64,000 nucleotides of DNA from Terrabacter sp. Ter38 (GCF_024519435.1 NZ_JALJRZ010000001.1:310001-374000); one strand, 5' to 3'. Positions 27,739 to 37,174 are shown, counted from the first letter of the stretch. The notes: generated from the letters alone by a model not told the origin. Program-made: numbers and translations.

Positions 27739-28944
27739 ATGAGCTTCTTCATCGACCACCCCAAGGCCCGCTGGATGCTCCCCGTCGCGGCGATCGGAGT
27801 CATCGGCGCCACGGCCCTGACCGTCACCCAGACGGCGAACGCCGACAGCGGACTACAGGCACGCACCGCGGCCCAGCTGCTTGCCGACGTCCGCTCGGCG
27901 AACGTCTCGAGCCTCTCCGGGACCGTCGTACAGACCTCGGACCTGGGCCTGCCCGAGATCCCCGGCCTGGGCAGCTCGGGACGACCCGGTTTGGCGAGCA
28001 GCTCCCTGACCTCACTCATCTCCGGCACGCACACCTGGCGGGTCTGGCTCGGCGGTCCCACACGTCAGCGGCTCGCCCTGATCGGCAGCAACGGCGAGTC
28101 CGACGTCATCCACAACGGCATGGACGTCTGGCTATGGTCCAGCGCGGACAAGACGGCGGTGCACCACAAGCTGAGCGCCGACCAGGTGCGTGCCGGCTCG
28201 GCCGACAAGCGCCTGCCGAGCGGGCTGCCGAGCGGAGTCCCGAGCACGCTGCCGTCCGGCGCTCCCCGCACGCCGGACGAGGCGGCCCGCGCGGTCCTGG
28301 GTCTGATGGGCAAGGACACCACGGTGACCACCTCGGGTACGGCCTCGGTCGCGGGCCGGTCCGCGTACGAACTAGTGCTCACCCCGAACGACAAGACCAC
28401 CCTCGTCGGGTCGGTCCGGATCGCCATCGACAGCCAGGAACACGTCCCTCTGCGCGTGCAGGTCTTCTCTACGAAGCTGGCGAACCCTGCGTTCGAGGTC
28501 GCCTTCACGGCCGTGGACTTCGCGCAGCCCGACGCTCGGCAGTTCGCGTTCACACCGCCGGCCGGTACCACGGTCACCGAGTCCGGCGACCTGACCACGC
28601 CCAAGGCTGGCGCCAGCGCCGACCCCGCGCCGGTCAAGACGTCGGCCGACCCGTCGGCCAAGGTGCAGGGAGCGCCCACGATCGTCGGATCCGGGTGGAG
28701 CACGGTCGTTGTGGCCCCGTACACCCTCCCGAGCCCGCAGAACGGCGGCGCGGGGGGGTCCGCGGCCGACAGCGCGGCCCAGCTGGGCGGCATCCTCAAG
28801 GCCCTTCCAACCACGTCGGGTGCCTGGGGCAGCGGGCACGTCCTCCAAGGCACCCTGTTCTCGCTCGTCCTGACGAACGACGGCCGGGTCGCCATCGGAG
28901 CTGTCCCGCCGACCCAGCTGTACAGCGCCCTGGCAGCGAAGTGA
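27739..28944 (+). CDS. LolA-like (DUF2092-type) exported protein
   Basis: A 401-residue exported protein. An N-terminal signal or anchor helix (residues 13-36) precedes a lipoprotein-carrier-like beta fold (AAQLLADVRSANVSSLSGTVVQ, then HTWRVWLGGPTRQRLALIG and ELVLTPNDKTTLVGSVRIAID). A Pro/Ser-rich insert lies near 165-185 and a Ala/Pro linker near 290-320, followed by a 75-residue C-terminal part. Such proteins often sit with ABC exporters in actinobacteria and may carry a hydrophobic ligand or sense envelope state. The stop overlaps the next start (GTGA). Confidence 0.75.
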   Translation: MSFFIDHPKARWMLPVAAIGVIGATALTVTQTANADSGLQARTAAQLLADVRSANVSSLSGTVVQTSDLGLPEIPGLGSSGRPGLASSSLTSLISGTHTWRVWLGGPTRQRLALIGSNGESDVIHNGMDVWLWSSADKTAVHHKLSADQVRAGSADKRLPSGLPSGVPSTLPSGAPRTPDEAARAVLGLMGKDTTVTTSGTASVAGRSAYELVLTPNDKTTLVGSVRIAIDSQEHVPLRVQVFSTKLANPAFEVAFTAVDFAQPDARQFAFTPPAGTTVTESGDLTTPKAGASADPAPVKTSADPSAKVQGAPTIVGSGWSTVVVAPYTLPSPQNGGAGGSAADSAAQLGGILKALPTTSGAWGSGHVLQGTLFSLVLTNDGRVAIGAVPPTQLYSALAAK

Positions 28945-29912
28945 CCCATCGACTCGACCACCTGCAGACGTCAGTCCCCGGGGGCGATCTCGCGATCGCG
29001 ACCCGGGGTCTGACGAAGCGATTCGGCGCGCGGGCCGCAGTGGACGACCTCGACCTCGTCGTGCCGCGGGGCTCGGTGTATGGCTTCCTCGGGCCGAACG
29101 GCTCGGGCAAGACGACGACGATACGGATGCTGCTCGGTCTCGTGCGACCGTCCGCCGGCACCAGCAGCCTCCTCGGGCAGCCGATTCCACAGGGGGCCCA
29201 AGTCGTGCTGCCCCGGGTCGGATCCCTCGTTGAGGGTCCCGCCTTCCATCCCTACCTGTCAGGCCGGGCCAACCTGCAGCGGCTCGACGCAGCCGACCTG
29301 ACCGCAGACCCGCGTACCTCGAGGCAACGGATCGACGCCGCCCTCGACCGGGTGGGCCTCTTGGCGACCGCGGGCAAGCGTTACCGCGCATACTCCTTGG
29401 GGATGCGCCAGCGGCTCGCCATCGCCGCCGCACTGCTCATGCCCCGGGAGCTGCTGGTGCTCGACGAGCCGACGAACGGCCTTGACCCGCAAGGAACTCG
29501 CGAGGTTCGCCACCTCGTCGCGTCGTTGGCGTCGGACGGGACGACGGTCTTCGTGTCGAGCCACCTGCTGTCGGAGGTGGAGCAGATGTGCACTCACCTC
29601 GGCGTCATGAGTGACGGTCGACTCGTCGCCCAAGGCTCCACCACCGAGGTCCGCGGAGGTTCGGAGCCAACGGCCCGGGTCCTCACGGAGCAGCCCACTG
29701 CGGCCGTGCGGATCATGACCGAGCTCGGGCTGGGCGGTGTCGAGGCGGTGCCCGGCGGGGTCCGCGGGACGCCCATCGGTGTCGCGCCGGAGGAGATCGT
29801 CGCGGCGCTCGTCGAGGGCGGCGTCGGCGTCAAGGAGTTCACCGTGACCAGTCCCAGCCTCGAGGACCTGTTCGTCGCGCTCACCGGGGAGGGTTTCGAT
29901 GTCAGCGGCTGA
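28941..29912 (+). CDS. ABC exporter ATP-binding protein
   Basis: A 323-residue ATPase. Walker A GPNGSGKTT (51-59), an ABC signature varied to SLGMRQRL, Walker B LLVLDEP and a switch His in VSSHLLSE. It resembles the ATPases of bacitracin or CcmA/NatA-type exporters and pairs with the next gene. GTG 28941 lies in a GTGA overlap with the LolA-like gene. Its 3' end overlaps the permease start by 14 bases, so the three are one operon. Confidence 0.93.
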   Translation: MTHRLDHLQTSVPGGDLAIATRGLTKRFGARAAVDDLDLVVPRGSVYGFLGPNGSGKTTTIRMLLGLVRPSAGTSSLLGQPIPQGAQVVLPRVGSLVEGPAFHPYLSGRANLQRLDAADLTADPRTSRQRIDAALDRVGLLATAGKRYRAYSLGMRQRLAIAAALLMPRELLVLDEPTNGLDPQGTREVRHLVASLASDGTTVFVSSHLLSEVEQMCTHLGVMSDGRLVAQGSTTEVRGGSEPTARVLTEQPTAAVRIMTELGLGGVEAVPGGVRGTPIGVAPEEIVAALVEGGVGVKEFTVTSPSLEDLFVALTGEGFDVSG

Positions 29913-30786
29913 GTCGGTCCTCACCGACGGTCCCCAGCGGGTTGCGGGCAGCGACGGGGTGCCCCTGTCGCGGCGGCTCTCCACCCGCCTGCTGCGATCG
30001 GAGCTGAGGCTGATCGCCGGCCGCCGACGCAACCAGATGGGACTGCTCGTCCTCGCCGCGGTGCCGGTGTTCATCGCGGTCGCGGTGCGGATCTCGTCGC
30101 CACGCGAAGGTCGCGGGCCCGACTTCCTCTCCTCGATCACCTCGAACGGGCTGTTCGTGCCGATCGCCGCGCTCAGCGTCGAGCTGGGACTATTCCTCCC
30201 CCTCGCCATCGCGATGCTCGCCGGTGACGCGGTGGCCGGTGAGGCGAACCTCGGGACGCTCCGCTACCTGCTGACCGTGCCGGTGGGGCGGACCCGGCTG
30301 CTCGTCACGAAGTACGTCTCTCTCCTGATCGGCGCTGTGTGGGGGGTCGCCGTGGTGGTCCTCGCCGGCGCGATCGCCGGGATCGCCCTCTTCGGCACCG
30401 GACCGATGCTGACGCTCTCCGGCACCGAGATCTCATTCGGCTCGGCAGTCTGGCGGGTCGTGCTCGTCAGCCTCTACATCGCTGTGGGGTTGGCCGCCCT
30501 CGGCGCCGTGGGGCTGTTCATCTCGACGCTCACCGAGCAACCGCTCGCCGCCACCGTCGCGCTCATGATCTTCACCATCCTCTCCTGGATCGCGGACTCG
30601 GTGCCACAGATCTCGTGGCTGCACCCGTGGCTCCTCGTCGACCAGTGGATGGCGTTCGGAGACCTGCTCCGCGACCCACCCTTCTGGGACAACATCGCCC
30701 AAGGCCTCCGGGTGGACTTGGCCTATGTCGTCGTGTTCTGGTTGCTCGCCTGGGCACGGTTCGCAGGCAAGGACATCACGAGCTGA
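29899..30786 (+). CDS. ABC exporter permease (ABC-2 type)
   Basis: A 295-residue membrane protein with six predicted helices and a conserved ABC-2 pattern (AGDAVAGEANLGTLRYLLTVPVGRTRLLVTKY, the coupling region in this family). It forms the export channel with the preceding ATPase. The substrate is unknown. It is the last gene of the operon; 560 bases without a gene follow. Confidence 0.9.
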   Translation: MSAAESVLTDGPQRVAGSDGVPLSRRLSTRLLRSELRLIAGRRRNQMGLLVLAAVPVFIAVAVRISSPREGRGPDFLSSITSNGLFVPIAALSVELGLFLPLAIAMLAGDAVAGEANLGTLRYLLTVPVGRTRLLVTKYVSLLIGAVWGVAVVVLAGAIAGIALFGTGPMLTLSGTEISFGSAVWRVVLVSLYIAVGLAALGAVGLFISTLTEQPLAATVALMIFTILSWIADSVPQISWLHPWLLVDQWMAFGDLLRDPPFWDNIAQGLRVDLAYVVVFWLLAWARFAGKDITS

Positions 30787-31345
30787 CTCCGCCCCCTCAT
30801 CCGTTCCAGGCCCATTGAGCGAACCGCCCGGACTGCTGACCGCGCCGTGCTGCGTCTGGCGCTCGTGGCGCCCCGGAGCAGACCCGAGCCTTGCAAGCTG
30901 CCGTGTCCGGCCGCATCGGGTGGGCTTGCCGGTCATCTGTCTGCCTCTGTCACGACGTTCCCCGCCGCACGCGTGTCCCGTACTGACGGCCGGGACAGTA
31001 CGCCGAAGGAATCGTCGTGGCCGATGCCCTCACATGGCACCATGCGCGCCCGGACCCTCCGCGCGGCCGTCGGCGTGCCCGTCGAGGCGGCATCACTCGG
31101 ACTGCTCTTTCCAATCCACACCGCAAACCCTTCTCGGCGGCAGCGAGGGGGACGACCAAGCGACCCGCACGAAGACCACCCAGTGCGCCGCCAGCGCTGA
31201 CGCCTTGGGACTTGAGCAGACGCACCGGCGCGCTCGCCGGGCCCCACCCGGGCAGCAAAGCATCTCCTTGGGTGTGTCCTTTCGCCGCGATCCGGCCACC
31301 GTCATGGCGGCGGGTCCGCTGAGATCGTCGGGCGGCATTGGCCTC
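30787..31345. other. Gene-free stretch
   Basis: About 560 bases between the ABC permease and the VOC gene. Frames on both strands have no recognisable domain, and no convincing start, RNA or repeat was seen. Confidence 0.4.
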
Positions 31346-31714
31346 TCAGGCGCGGTCGTGAAGAGTGACCTGGTAGCCGTCGGGGTCGGCGAAGGTGAAT
31401 GTCCGACCGAAGGGGCCGTCGATCGGTGCGGACACGATGGTGTGACCGTCGGCGACGAGAGCATCGTGGATGGTCTGGACGTCTGTGGCGTGGAGCCAGA
31501 TCGCTGCACCGATGCCGGGCTGAGCCACGGATGCGAGATCGGTGCCGGGAACCACGTCTCGGAGTGCGAAAGCGATCGGCTTCGTCTCGAAGACGACGGC
31601 GTGCGGAGGTCCGGCCTGCGAGCGGACGAGGCCGAGGTACTGCTCGTAGAAGGCCTGCGAAACGTCGAGGTCGCGAGCTTGGAGCGAGATGAAGTCGGGG
31701 CCGGTGGCGGGCAT
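31346..31714 (-). CDS. VOC-family (glyoxalase-fold) protein
   Basis: A 122-residue protein with the glyoxalase fold: FISLQARDLDVSQAFYEQYLGL begins the first module and GPFGRTFTFADPDGYQVTLHD ends the second. It may bind, modify or sequester a small molecule. ATG 31714 has GAGGAG eight bases upstream. It is divergent from a marR gene over two matching palindromes, so it is probably the MarR target. Confidence 0.87.
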   Translation of the reverse strand: MPATGPDFISLQARDLDVSQAFYEQYLGLVRSQAGPPHAVVFETKPIAFALRDVVPGTDLASVAQPGIGAAIWLHATDVQTIHDALVADGHTIVSAPIDGPFGRTFTFADPDGYQVTLHDRA

Positions 31715-31732
31715 GATGTTGCTCCTCGTCTA

Positions 31733-31750
31733 GTGTCAGTTTGCTGACAC
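31733..31750. promoter_or_regulatory. MarR operator 1
   Basis: GTGTCAG and CTGACAC are perfect inverted copies with a 4-base spacer (TTTG). The core TGTCAG-N4-CTGACA recurs at 31761-31778. It lies 19 bases upstream of the VOC start on the minus strand. Confidence 0.8.
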
Positions 31751-31760
31751 GCCGCAATCT

Positions 31761-31778
31761 ATGTCAGAATGCTGACAT
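31761..31778. promoter_or_regulatory. MarR operator 2, over the marR start
   Basis: ATGTCAG and CTGACAT are perfect inverted copies with spacer AATG. It shares the core TGTCAG-N4-CTGACA with operator 1, centre to centre 28 bases, and its last bases are the first two of the marR ATG. Binding would block transcription in both directions. Confidence 0.8.
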
Positions 31779-32235
31779 GAGTCAAGAGGGTGTCGGCGTC
31801 GACCTGGAGACGTCACTCGGCTACCTGCTGAAGGAGGCGTCGAGCGCCCTCCGCGCAGCCATGGAGGAGGTTCTGCGACCGCTCGGGATGAGCGTGACGC
31901 ACTACTCCTGCCTCGAACTGCTGGCTCAACGACCGGGCTTGTCGAACTCCGAGCTCGCGCGGGGCGCGTTCGTGACCCGGCAGTCGATGAACGTGCTGCT
32001 CCAGGCCCTGGAACGAGAGGGCTACGTGACCAGACCTGCGGAGGCGCCCGTCGGGAGAGTTCTTCCCACGCGGCTCACGCCACGCGGCCGAGCGAGCCTC
32101 GAGACGGCGACCGTAGCGGTCCGGTCCGTCGAGATCAGGATGTTGGCTGGCATGACCGAGACCGAGCAGTCGGACGCGTTCCGGCTCCTGCGGAGCATGA
32201 CCCTCTCCCTGCGTGGTGGCGACGACGGTGCCTAG
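31777..32235 (+). CDS. MarR-family transcriptional regulator
   Basis: A 152-residue winged-helix repressor. The DNA-binding part spans about residues 35-100 (YSCLELLAQRPGLSNSELARGAFVTRQSMNVLLQALEREGYV). Proteins of this type release DNA when they bind a small phenolic or toxic ligand. ATG 31777 lies inside the second palindrome, so the gene is very likely autoregulated along with the divergent VOC gene. A GTG or other start further up would cross the operators. Confidence 0.93.
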   Translation: MSQEGVGVDLETSLGYLLKEASSALRAAMEEVLRPLGMSVTHYSCLELLAQRPGLSNSELARGAFVTRQSMNVLLQALEREGYVTRPAEAPVGRVLPTRLTPRGRASLETATVAVRSVEIRMLAGMTETEQSDAFRLLRSMTLSLRGGDDGA

Positions 32236-32445
32236 CCCGCGTCCCGGAGCACGTCTCGTCGCGTCCGGATAGAAGTACAGCCGAGCGCGAAGATCCGTGC
32301 CGGACACCTCGAAAGCCGACAGCCACGACCACACCCACTGGTGCGACGAGCCCGTTGTGACCCGTCCGCACATGCCCCAGTGGGTGCGTCTAACCGCGGC
32401 GTCCGGGCGCCGGAAAGGTACGGGGACCGACGCCGGGCCCGTACA

Positions 32446-33060
32446 TCATTCGGGACGAAGGTAAGCCTCGATGTCCTCCGCACGTCTCCTTCGCGCCGCC
32501 CGTCCCCAACCCGTGGCGTGGGCGTATTCCTCGTTGGCCGCGCGGATACCGAGGCTGCCCATCTCCAGGTACCAGCGGGTGTCATTCGCCCTCACCGCGT
32601 ACCTGTGGCCAGCAGGGATCTCGTCGCTCTCTGCTTGGCTGAAGGCGGCGATGAACTTCTCTTCCACCAGCGAGCCGATCGTCGCGTCCGTCTCGTCGGT
32701 GGTTACCAAGATCGAACCGATGAAAGTGGTCAATGCGGCCGTGAGCGCCGCGAGCATCTGCTTGGTCTTGTCATCGCTGACGTCGTCAACCCACGCGAAC
32801 TCGACCAACAGGATGATGGAGACGGCAGCGACAACGGCGGTGAGCCCGATGTAGACCCAAGCAAATCGGTTGTACAAGGCGACAGCGCGCTCGGGGTGCT
32901 GGTGCGCGCACCAACGTGCCGGGCCCCTGTCTCTCAACGGCAGGCGAAGCAGCGAGTGCCGACGGCGAGGCCCACCGCCGCCACTCGACCGCCGCGGTGG
33001 GCCCAAGAGATAGCGCTGGCTGCAGCGAAGTCGGTCAAGGTGGCGGGACCGGGCCCACAT
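32446..33060 (-). CDS. Small membrane protein, unrecognised
   Basis: Up to 204 residues with two close membrane helices (FAWVYIGLTAVVAAVSIILL and MLAALTAALTTFIGSILV) followed by a soluble, charged tail (GSLVEEKFIAAFSQAESDEIPAGHR). The true start is uncertain: the first 45 residues are Arg-rich and unlike protein, so a TTG or other start near the segment RWCAHQHPERAVALYNRF may be used. No family is recognised. Confidence 0.55.
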   Translation of the reverse strand: MWARSRHLDRLRCSQRYLLGPPRRSSGGGGPRRRHSLLRLPLRDRGPARWCAHQHPERAVALYNRFAWVYIGLTAVVAAVSIILLVEFAWVDDVSDDKTKQMLAALTAALTTFIGSILVTTDETDATIGSLVEEKFIAAFSQAESDEIPAGHRYAVRANDTRWYLEMGSLGIRAANEEYAHATGWGRAARRRRAEDIEAYLRPE

Positions 33061-33219
33061 CTGGGTAGTGTGCGCCCCTCGCGCGAAGGCCGGATGAACC
33101 CCGAGTCCGGGGAGCTCGGGGTTTACGGCCGACTGGGTGGCAGCTCAGGGTTGGTTCGGGATCGACGTCAGGGTCATGCCGGATGTGGAGCGGTGGCCGC
33201 GGGGCGCATTCTGCGGAAC

Positions 33220-34029
33220 ATGCACGATGTCGACCGAACGTTGAAGCGCATGGCCGTCCCGTCTGAGGGCAGGTCCCCGTCAGCAGCGAGGGCCGCGCCA
33301 CCTCAGTACAGCCTGCGCCAGGTGCTGGGCGTGTGGGCGTTGGCGGCACTGCCGATGGCGGTGCTGGCTTGGCTGGTCACCCCGGCGTTGGCGGATCGGC
33401 TGAGTGGTCCTGCCGCTTGGCCGAAAGCACTGCTGGCATGTCTGACGGTGGGCCTGATGTGGCAAGGCGTCGTGGTCCTGGTTCTGCTGCGACGCGAGAT
33501 CGGTCCCCTTCACTGGGGCGCCGTCAAGGACGCACTGTGGTTGCGTCCGCCACATAGCCCGCGCACCGGCCGCATTGGCGGACGGCTGTGGTGGGTGCTG
33601 GTCCCGGCGATGCTCGTCGTCGGCATCGAACAGCTCCTCCCCTCGCTGCCGGTCCCGGCCGATCGAGACCTCGGGGTTCTCCTCCGGTCCTCGGAGGGGC
33701 ACGACTTCCTGTCGGGGAACTGGCCGTGGTTCGCGGCGATCGTTGTGATGGCCGTCTTCAACACGATTCTCGGAGAGGAGCTGCTCTTCCGCGGGCTCCT
33801 GCTGCCCAGGATGCACGGCGTCTTCGGCCGCGCCGACTGGCTGGCAAACGGGGTCCTGTTCGCGGCTTATCACCTGCACATGCCGTGGGCCATCCCCAAG
33901 ATCCTGTTGGACAGTCTGGCGCTGGCCTATCCCGCCCGCCGGTACACCAGCGCCTGGCTGGCCATCATCGTGCACAGTCTGCAGTCGGTGCTCATCGTGG
34001 CGGCGTCACTCGCGCTCGTTCTTCATTGA
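33220..34029 (+). CDS. CPBP-family intramembrane metalloprotease
   Basis: A 269-residue protein with about seven membrane helices. The CPBP/Rce1 motifs are present: EELLFRG (EExxxR) in one helix, FAAYH (FxxxH) in the next, and a final helix IVHSLQSV with the third metal ligand. Such proteins cleave or bind prenylated or exported peptides, or act in bacteriocin immunity. ATG 33220 or 33250 are both possible; the first membrane helix begins after about 40 residues. It stands alone. Confidence 0.85.
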   Translation: MHDVDRTLKRMAVPSEGRSPSAARAAPPQYSLRQVLGVWALAALPMAVLAWLVTPALADRLSGPAAWPKALLACLTVGLMWQGVVVLVLLRREIGPLHWGAVKDALWLRPPHSPRTGRIGGRLWWVLVPAMLVVGIEQLLPSLPVPADRDLGVLLRSSEGHDFLSGNWPWFAAIVVMAVFNTILGEELLFRGLLLPRMHGVFGRADWLANGVLFAAYHLHMPWAIPKILLDSLALAYPARRYTSAWLAIIVHSLQSVLIVAASLALVLH

Positions 34030-34172
34030 CCGCATGATTCACCCCTTGGCCGACCAAGCGGCTAGACAACCCTGCCCCTTCCGCCGCCAGTCGACCCATG
34101 GCGGATGCCAGTCTGACGGAGGCCGGACTCCTGCTCGCGTCCTTGAGGATGTTCCTTGGGTGGGTCACAGCA

Positions 34173-35102
34173 TCACAGCGACTCGGAAAGCCGATCCATC
34201 AGTGTTTGAGGCTCGCGGTTGTAGAGCGCGATCGGCCACGCGCCGGCGTCGAGGTACTTCTGGATCCGAGCACTGCATTGTGTGGCCGACCCAGCTGCGA
34301 CCCTCGCCTCCACGAGGTCATACGTTACGGCGGCCTCAGGCGACAGATGCATCTCGGCGCGAAGCACGGCAGTGCTCTCGATGAGTGAGCGCATCTGCTC
34401 GACGGCTCGGTGTTGGTCATCATCGGCCAGCACGATCAGGGCGATGGGGAACTTCAGCGTGCCGGGTTCGCGACCCGCTGCGGTGGCCGCTGACGTCACG
34501 AGCTCAATGATCTCGCGGACTCGCTCAACAGGGGTCAGGTAGTTGATCATTACGCCGTCAATCAGGCCTGTGGCCGCGAGCTCGGCTGCGGCAGCGACCA
34601 TCCGCGGACCGTTGGCCCCCCATAGCAGTGGCACCTCAGCCACGCCGGTTCGGCCGGGCATGGCCAGGTCGTCAACCGCGTACACGCGTCCCGCATGCGT
34701 CACGGTCTCACCACGCAGCAGGCCGCGGACGATGATCGTCGTGTCCCGCATGGCATCGATCAAGTGATGCCGTCGCACGCCCGCGTAGGTCGCCGCCGGC
34801 TCGTGCCACGGTCCGAGAACGACCCAATGGCGGCCGGCCGCCAAGGCAGAAACGTTTGCCACGGTGGTCGCCAGAGACGCGGGCAGCTGCCTCCAGACAT
34901 TGACCAGGCCGACGCCGACGACAAGCGACTTGCTCAACACCGATGCCGCGGCGGCGTGCACGATCGGGTCGCGGACCAGGTCGGTCTCGGTGAACCACAC
35001 GCTGTGATACTGCTCGTCCTCAAGACGCCGGATCGCTGCGGCGAGGGCCGCTCGGTCGATCGTCGCCGGAAGGTGGACCCCCAGATCGCTCCGCCGCACC
35101 AC
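34173..35102 (-). CDS. LLM-class flavin-dependent oxidoreductase
   Basis: A 309-residue luciferase-like monooxygenase with F420 or FMN as probable cofactor. The barrel pattern is clear: LGVHLPATIDRAALAAAIRRLED, HSVWFTETDLVRDP, GVGLVNVWRQLPASLA and VPLLWGANGPRMVAAAAE. In actinobacteria this group often uses F420. The GTG at 35102 has AGGAG six bases upstream. There is no operon partner, so the substrate is unknown. Confidence 0.85.
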   Translation of the reverse strand: MVRRSDLGVHLPATIDRAALAAAIRRLEDEQYHSVWFTETDLVRDPIVHAAAASVLSKSLVVGVGLVNVWRQLPASLATTVANVSALAAGRHWVVLGPWHEPAATYAGVRRHHLIDAMRDTTIIVRGLLRGETVTHAGRVYAVDDLAMPGRTGVAEVPLLWGANGPRMVAAAAELAATGLIDGVMINYLTPVERVREIIELVTSAATAAGREPGTLKFPIALIVLADDDQHRAVEQMRSLIESTAVLRAEMHLSPEAAVTYDLVEARVAAGSATQCSARIQKYLDAGAWPIALYNREPQTLMDRLSESL

Positions 35103-35241
35103 AGCCGCTCCTGCTCGCTCACCTGCAGTAACTCTGACAGAGCCGCCGGTTCACGCGCACGACTCCAGCGAGCATTTGTGCGGCTGCATCACGTCAAGGG
35201 CGATGACACATGACCCACTTCGCCGCAACGGGTCCGTTTGG

Positions 35242-36105
35242 CTAATCGACGACGAAGTCGTGGATGGCGTTGGATAGAGCCAGCCGGTCGGGGCCCACCC
35301 AGTAGAAGTGACTGGGCGCGTTGGTGTCGAAGAGGTGGGTCCTGGGTACCGTGTGCACGAAGTCCTTGGCGTGTTCGAAAGTCACGCCACGATCATGTGG
35401 GGACGCCGTCACGAGGGTTGGGCAGGGAACCGACCGCAGAACCGCGCGGCGATAGCACGCCCGGTCTGCGACGCCTTGGCGAAGGTCCGTGACAAACCCC
35501 GATCCGGAACCCATGGCCGCGAAGGTCGCCCGAGCGGAGGCTCGGTCCGCAGGCGTCCACGTGTGCCACCACGCGTCGACCGGTAGCGTCGACAACGTCG
35601 ACATCATCAGACGCAGACCCCTGTCCGACGACGTCATCGCGCGGATGGCCCGCCAGGTGAGTCGTTGCGTCCCCGGAGAGAATCCCAGCGGGCCCGCCGC
35701 CGCCTCCAGCCTGCTGTCGGGGTAGGGCAACGTCGACGGAGCGCAGCTGTGCAGTACCAGCCGAGGCGCCAGGTGCCCCAGCGCGACAGCGACGTGCACC
35801 GCCTGGAGTCCCCCGAAGCTGATTCCCACGGTTGCGGCGGCTTCGCTGATCCCAAGCCCGTCGCAGACCTCCGCCACAGCAGAGACGAACTCGGCCGCCA
35901 TCAGCGGACCCACGCGGGTGCGGCCATAGCCAGGCCGGGAGAAGGCCAAGACCCGAAACCCCAGGTTGGTGTAAAGGTCTGAACCGAGCGGGGTGGCCGC
36001 CGAGGAGTGTCCACCGGGAAAAGCGAGCACGACGGCTCCGCCGACGGGACCGGCCAAGGACACTTCCACAGGACCGAGTGACGTCGACACCACCTGCGTC
36101 TTCAC
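35242..36105 (-). CDS. Alpha/beta hydrolase
   Basis: About 287 residues with the alpha/beta hydrolase pattern: strand-turn VVLAFPGGHSSA (oxyanion region), FSRPGYGRT, nucleophile elbow GISFGG with its Ser, acid strand TLVTASPHDRGV and a His near the end in APSHFYW. It should hydrolyse an ester or similar bond; the substrate is unknown. GTG 36105 (VKTQVVSTSLG) is preferred because the upstream 11 residues are basic and poor; GTG 36138 is the alternative. A lone gene. Confidence 0.85.
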   Translation of the reverse strand: MKTQVVSTSLGPVEVSLAGPVGGAVVLAFPGGHSSAATPLGSDLYTNLGFRVLAFSRPGYGRTRVGPLMAAEFVSAVAEVCDGLGISEAAATVGISFGGLQAVHVAVALGHLAPRLVLHSCAPSTLPYPDSRLEAAAGPLGFSPGTQRLTWRAIRAMTSSDRGLRLMMSTLSTLPVDAWWHTWTPADRASARATFAAMGSGSGFVTDLRQGVADRACYRRAVLRSVPCPTLVTASPHDRGVTFEHAKDFVHTVPRTHLFDTNAPSHFYWVGPDRLALSNAIHDFVVD

Positions 36106-36138
36106 AGCCCGAGCATGCCACCGCCTGGAACGCAACAC

Positions 36139-36564
36139 AGGTGGCGACTCGACAAGCTCCGAAGCGGGACCTGAGCGCCGACCCCCCTGCGTCGTTCTGC
36201 CGCGTCGTGGCGCTCAAGCCGCAGTCCCCCATCGGGCGAGGCAGGACTGCTGAAGAAGAGGCACCAACAGATCGAGCAGCTCCTGAGGCTTTTCTTGCAC
36301 CTACCAGGCCATGACGTCCCGCGCGGCGGTCGGGAAGAGCAGGAAGCACATCAGGAGATTGCCGTGAGTTCGCGTAATCGATGCGTGTGCCCTTCGTGTC
36401 GCTACGCGTACGCGGTCGCCGGGCTTTGACGCTGTCGAGCCACAGCAGCGCCGCATCGAGGTTCGGGATCGAAGACGCCGCATGCTGAGTCGATACGCAG
36501 CCGGCTTGGGGAGAGTTGGCGTACGACATGGCTCCGTTCTGGACGCTCACCGCCATGGGCGCCG
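36139..36564. other. Gene-free stretch before recombinase remnant
   Basis: No gene is supported. It may include the lost 5' part of the recombinase remnant, but I could not recognise core-binding residues there. Minus-strand frames have Cys/Arg-rich sequence typical of shadows. Confidence 0.35.
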
Positions 36565-36606
36565 TTGGCAGTCTGTCGGTACTCCCTTCAGGCAGTCACA
36601 CCTGGT

Positions 36607-37170
36607 ATTCCGGTGCTGCCGATCACCGAGGACCAGCTCGCCGCGATCGTTGCGCACATGCCCCGGAGGCATCAGGCGCTCGTGATCCTCGCCGCCGGCA
36701 CCGGACTTCAACAGGGCGAGATCTTCGGCCTCACCGTCGACCGCCTCGATCTCGAGCGGCGCAACGTCCTCGTCGACCGCCAGCTCATCAACTTCAACGG
36801 CCGCGAGCTTTCTTCGGCCACCCAAGTCCCAGGCCAGCCTCCGCGTCGTCCGCTACCGGGCGTCGTCGCAGACGCGCTCCAGGCGCACCTCGAGGCCTAC
36901 CCCGCGACCGCCCTCGTCTTCACGAACAACGTCGGCGCCCCGCTGCGTCGGTCAGCCTTCTGGACCGAGTGGAACCGAGCCCTCAAGCAGGCCGGCATCC
37001 CAGCCATCGGCTTCCACGAGCTGAGGCACTACTACGCCTCACTGCTCGTCCGTCATGGCGAGTCCGTCAAGACCGTCCAGGGCGCCGTCGACGGAGTCCT
37101 CCGAGATTTTGCGGACTCAGTGCGGACCAACGGGGGTGACCAAACACATCACCGCAGTTCAGAGGCCTGA
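36607..37170 (+). pseudogene. Phage-type tyrosine recombinase, dead remnant
   Basis: The catalytic half of an integrase: VLPITEDQLAAIVAHMPRR, ALVILAAGTGLQQGEIFGL, FHELRHYYASLLVRHGE and SVKTVQ. The first catalytic Arg (GLRxGE) is Gln here. Between about 36813 and 36855 the true frame shifts and returns (RPPKSQASLRVV is in another frame). After SVKTVQ about 30 residues with the second His and the Tyr nucleophile are missing, and the frame jumps to GAVDGVLRDFADSV. It is dead by several changes. It ends five bases before the 3' end of rnpB. Confidence 0.8.
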
Positions 37171-37174
37171 AAGT

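Noticed and set aside
35393-36556. A 387-codon minus-strand frame over the hydrolase gene
   Set aside because: It overlaps the hydrolase in another frame; the part beyond it has a short coding-like patch (NLDAALLWLDSVKARR) but no start or family.
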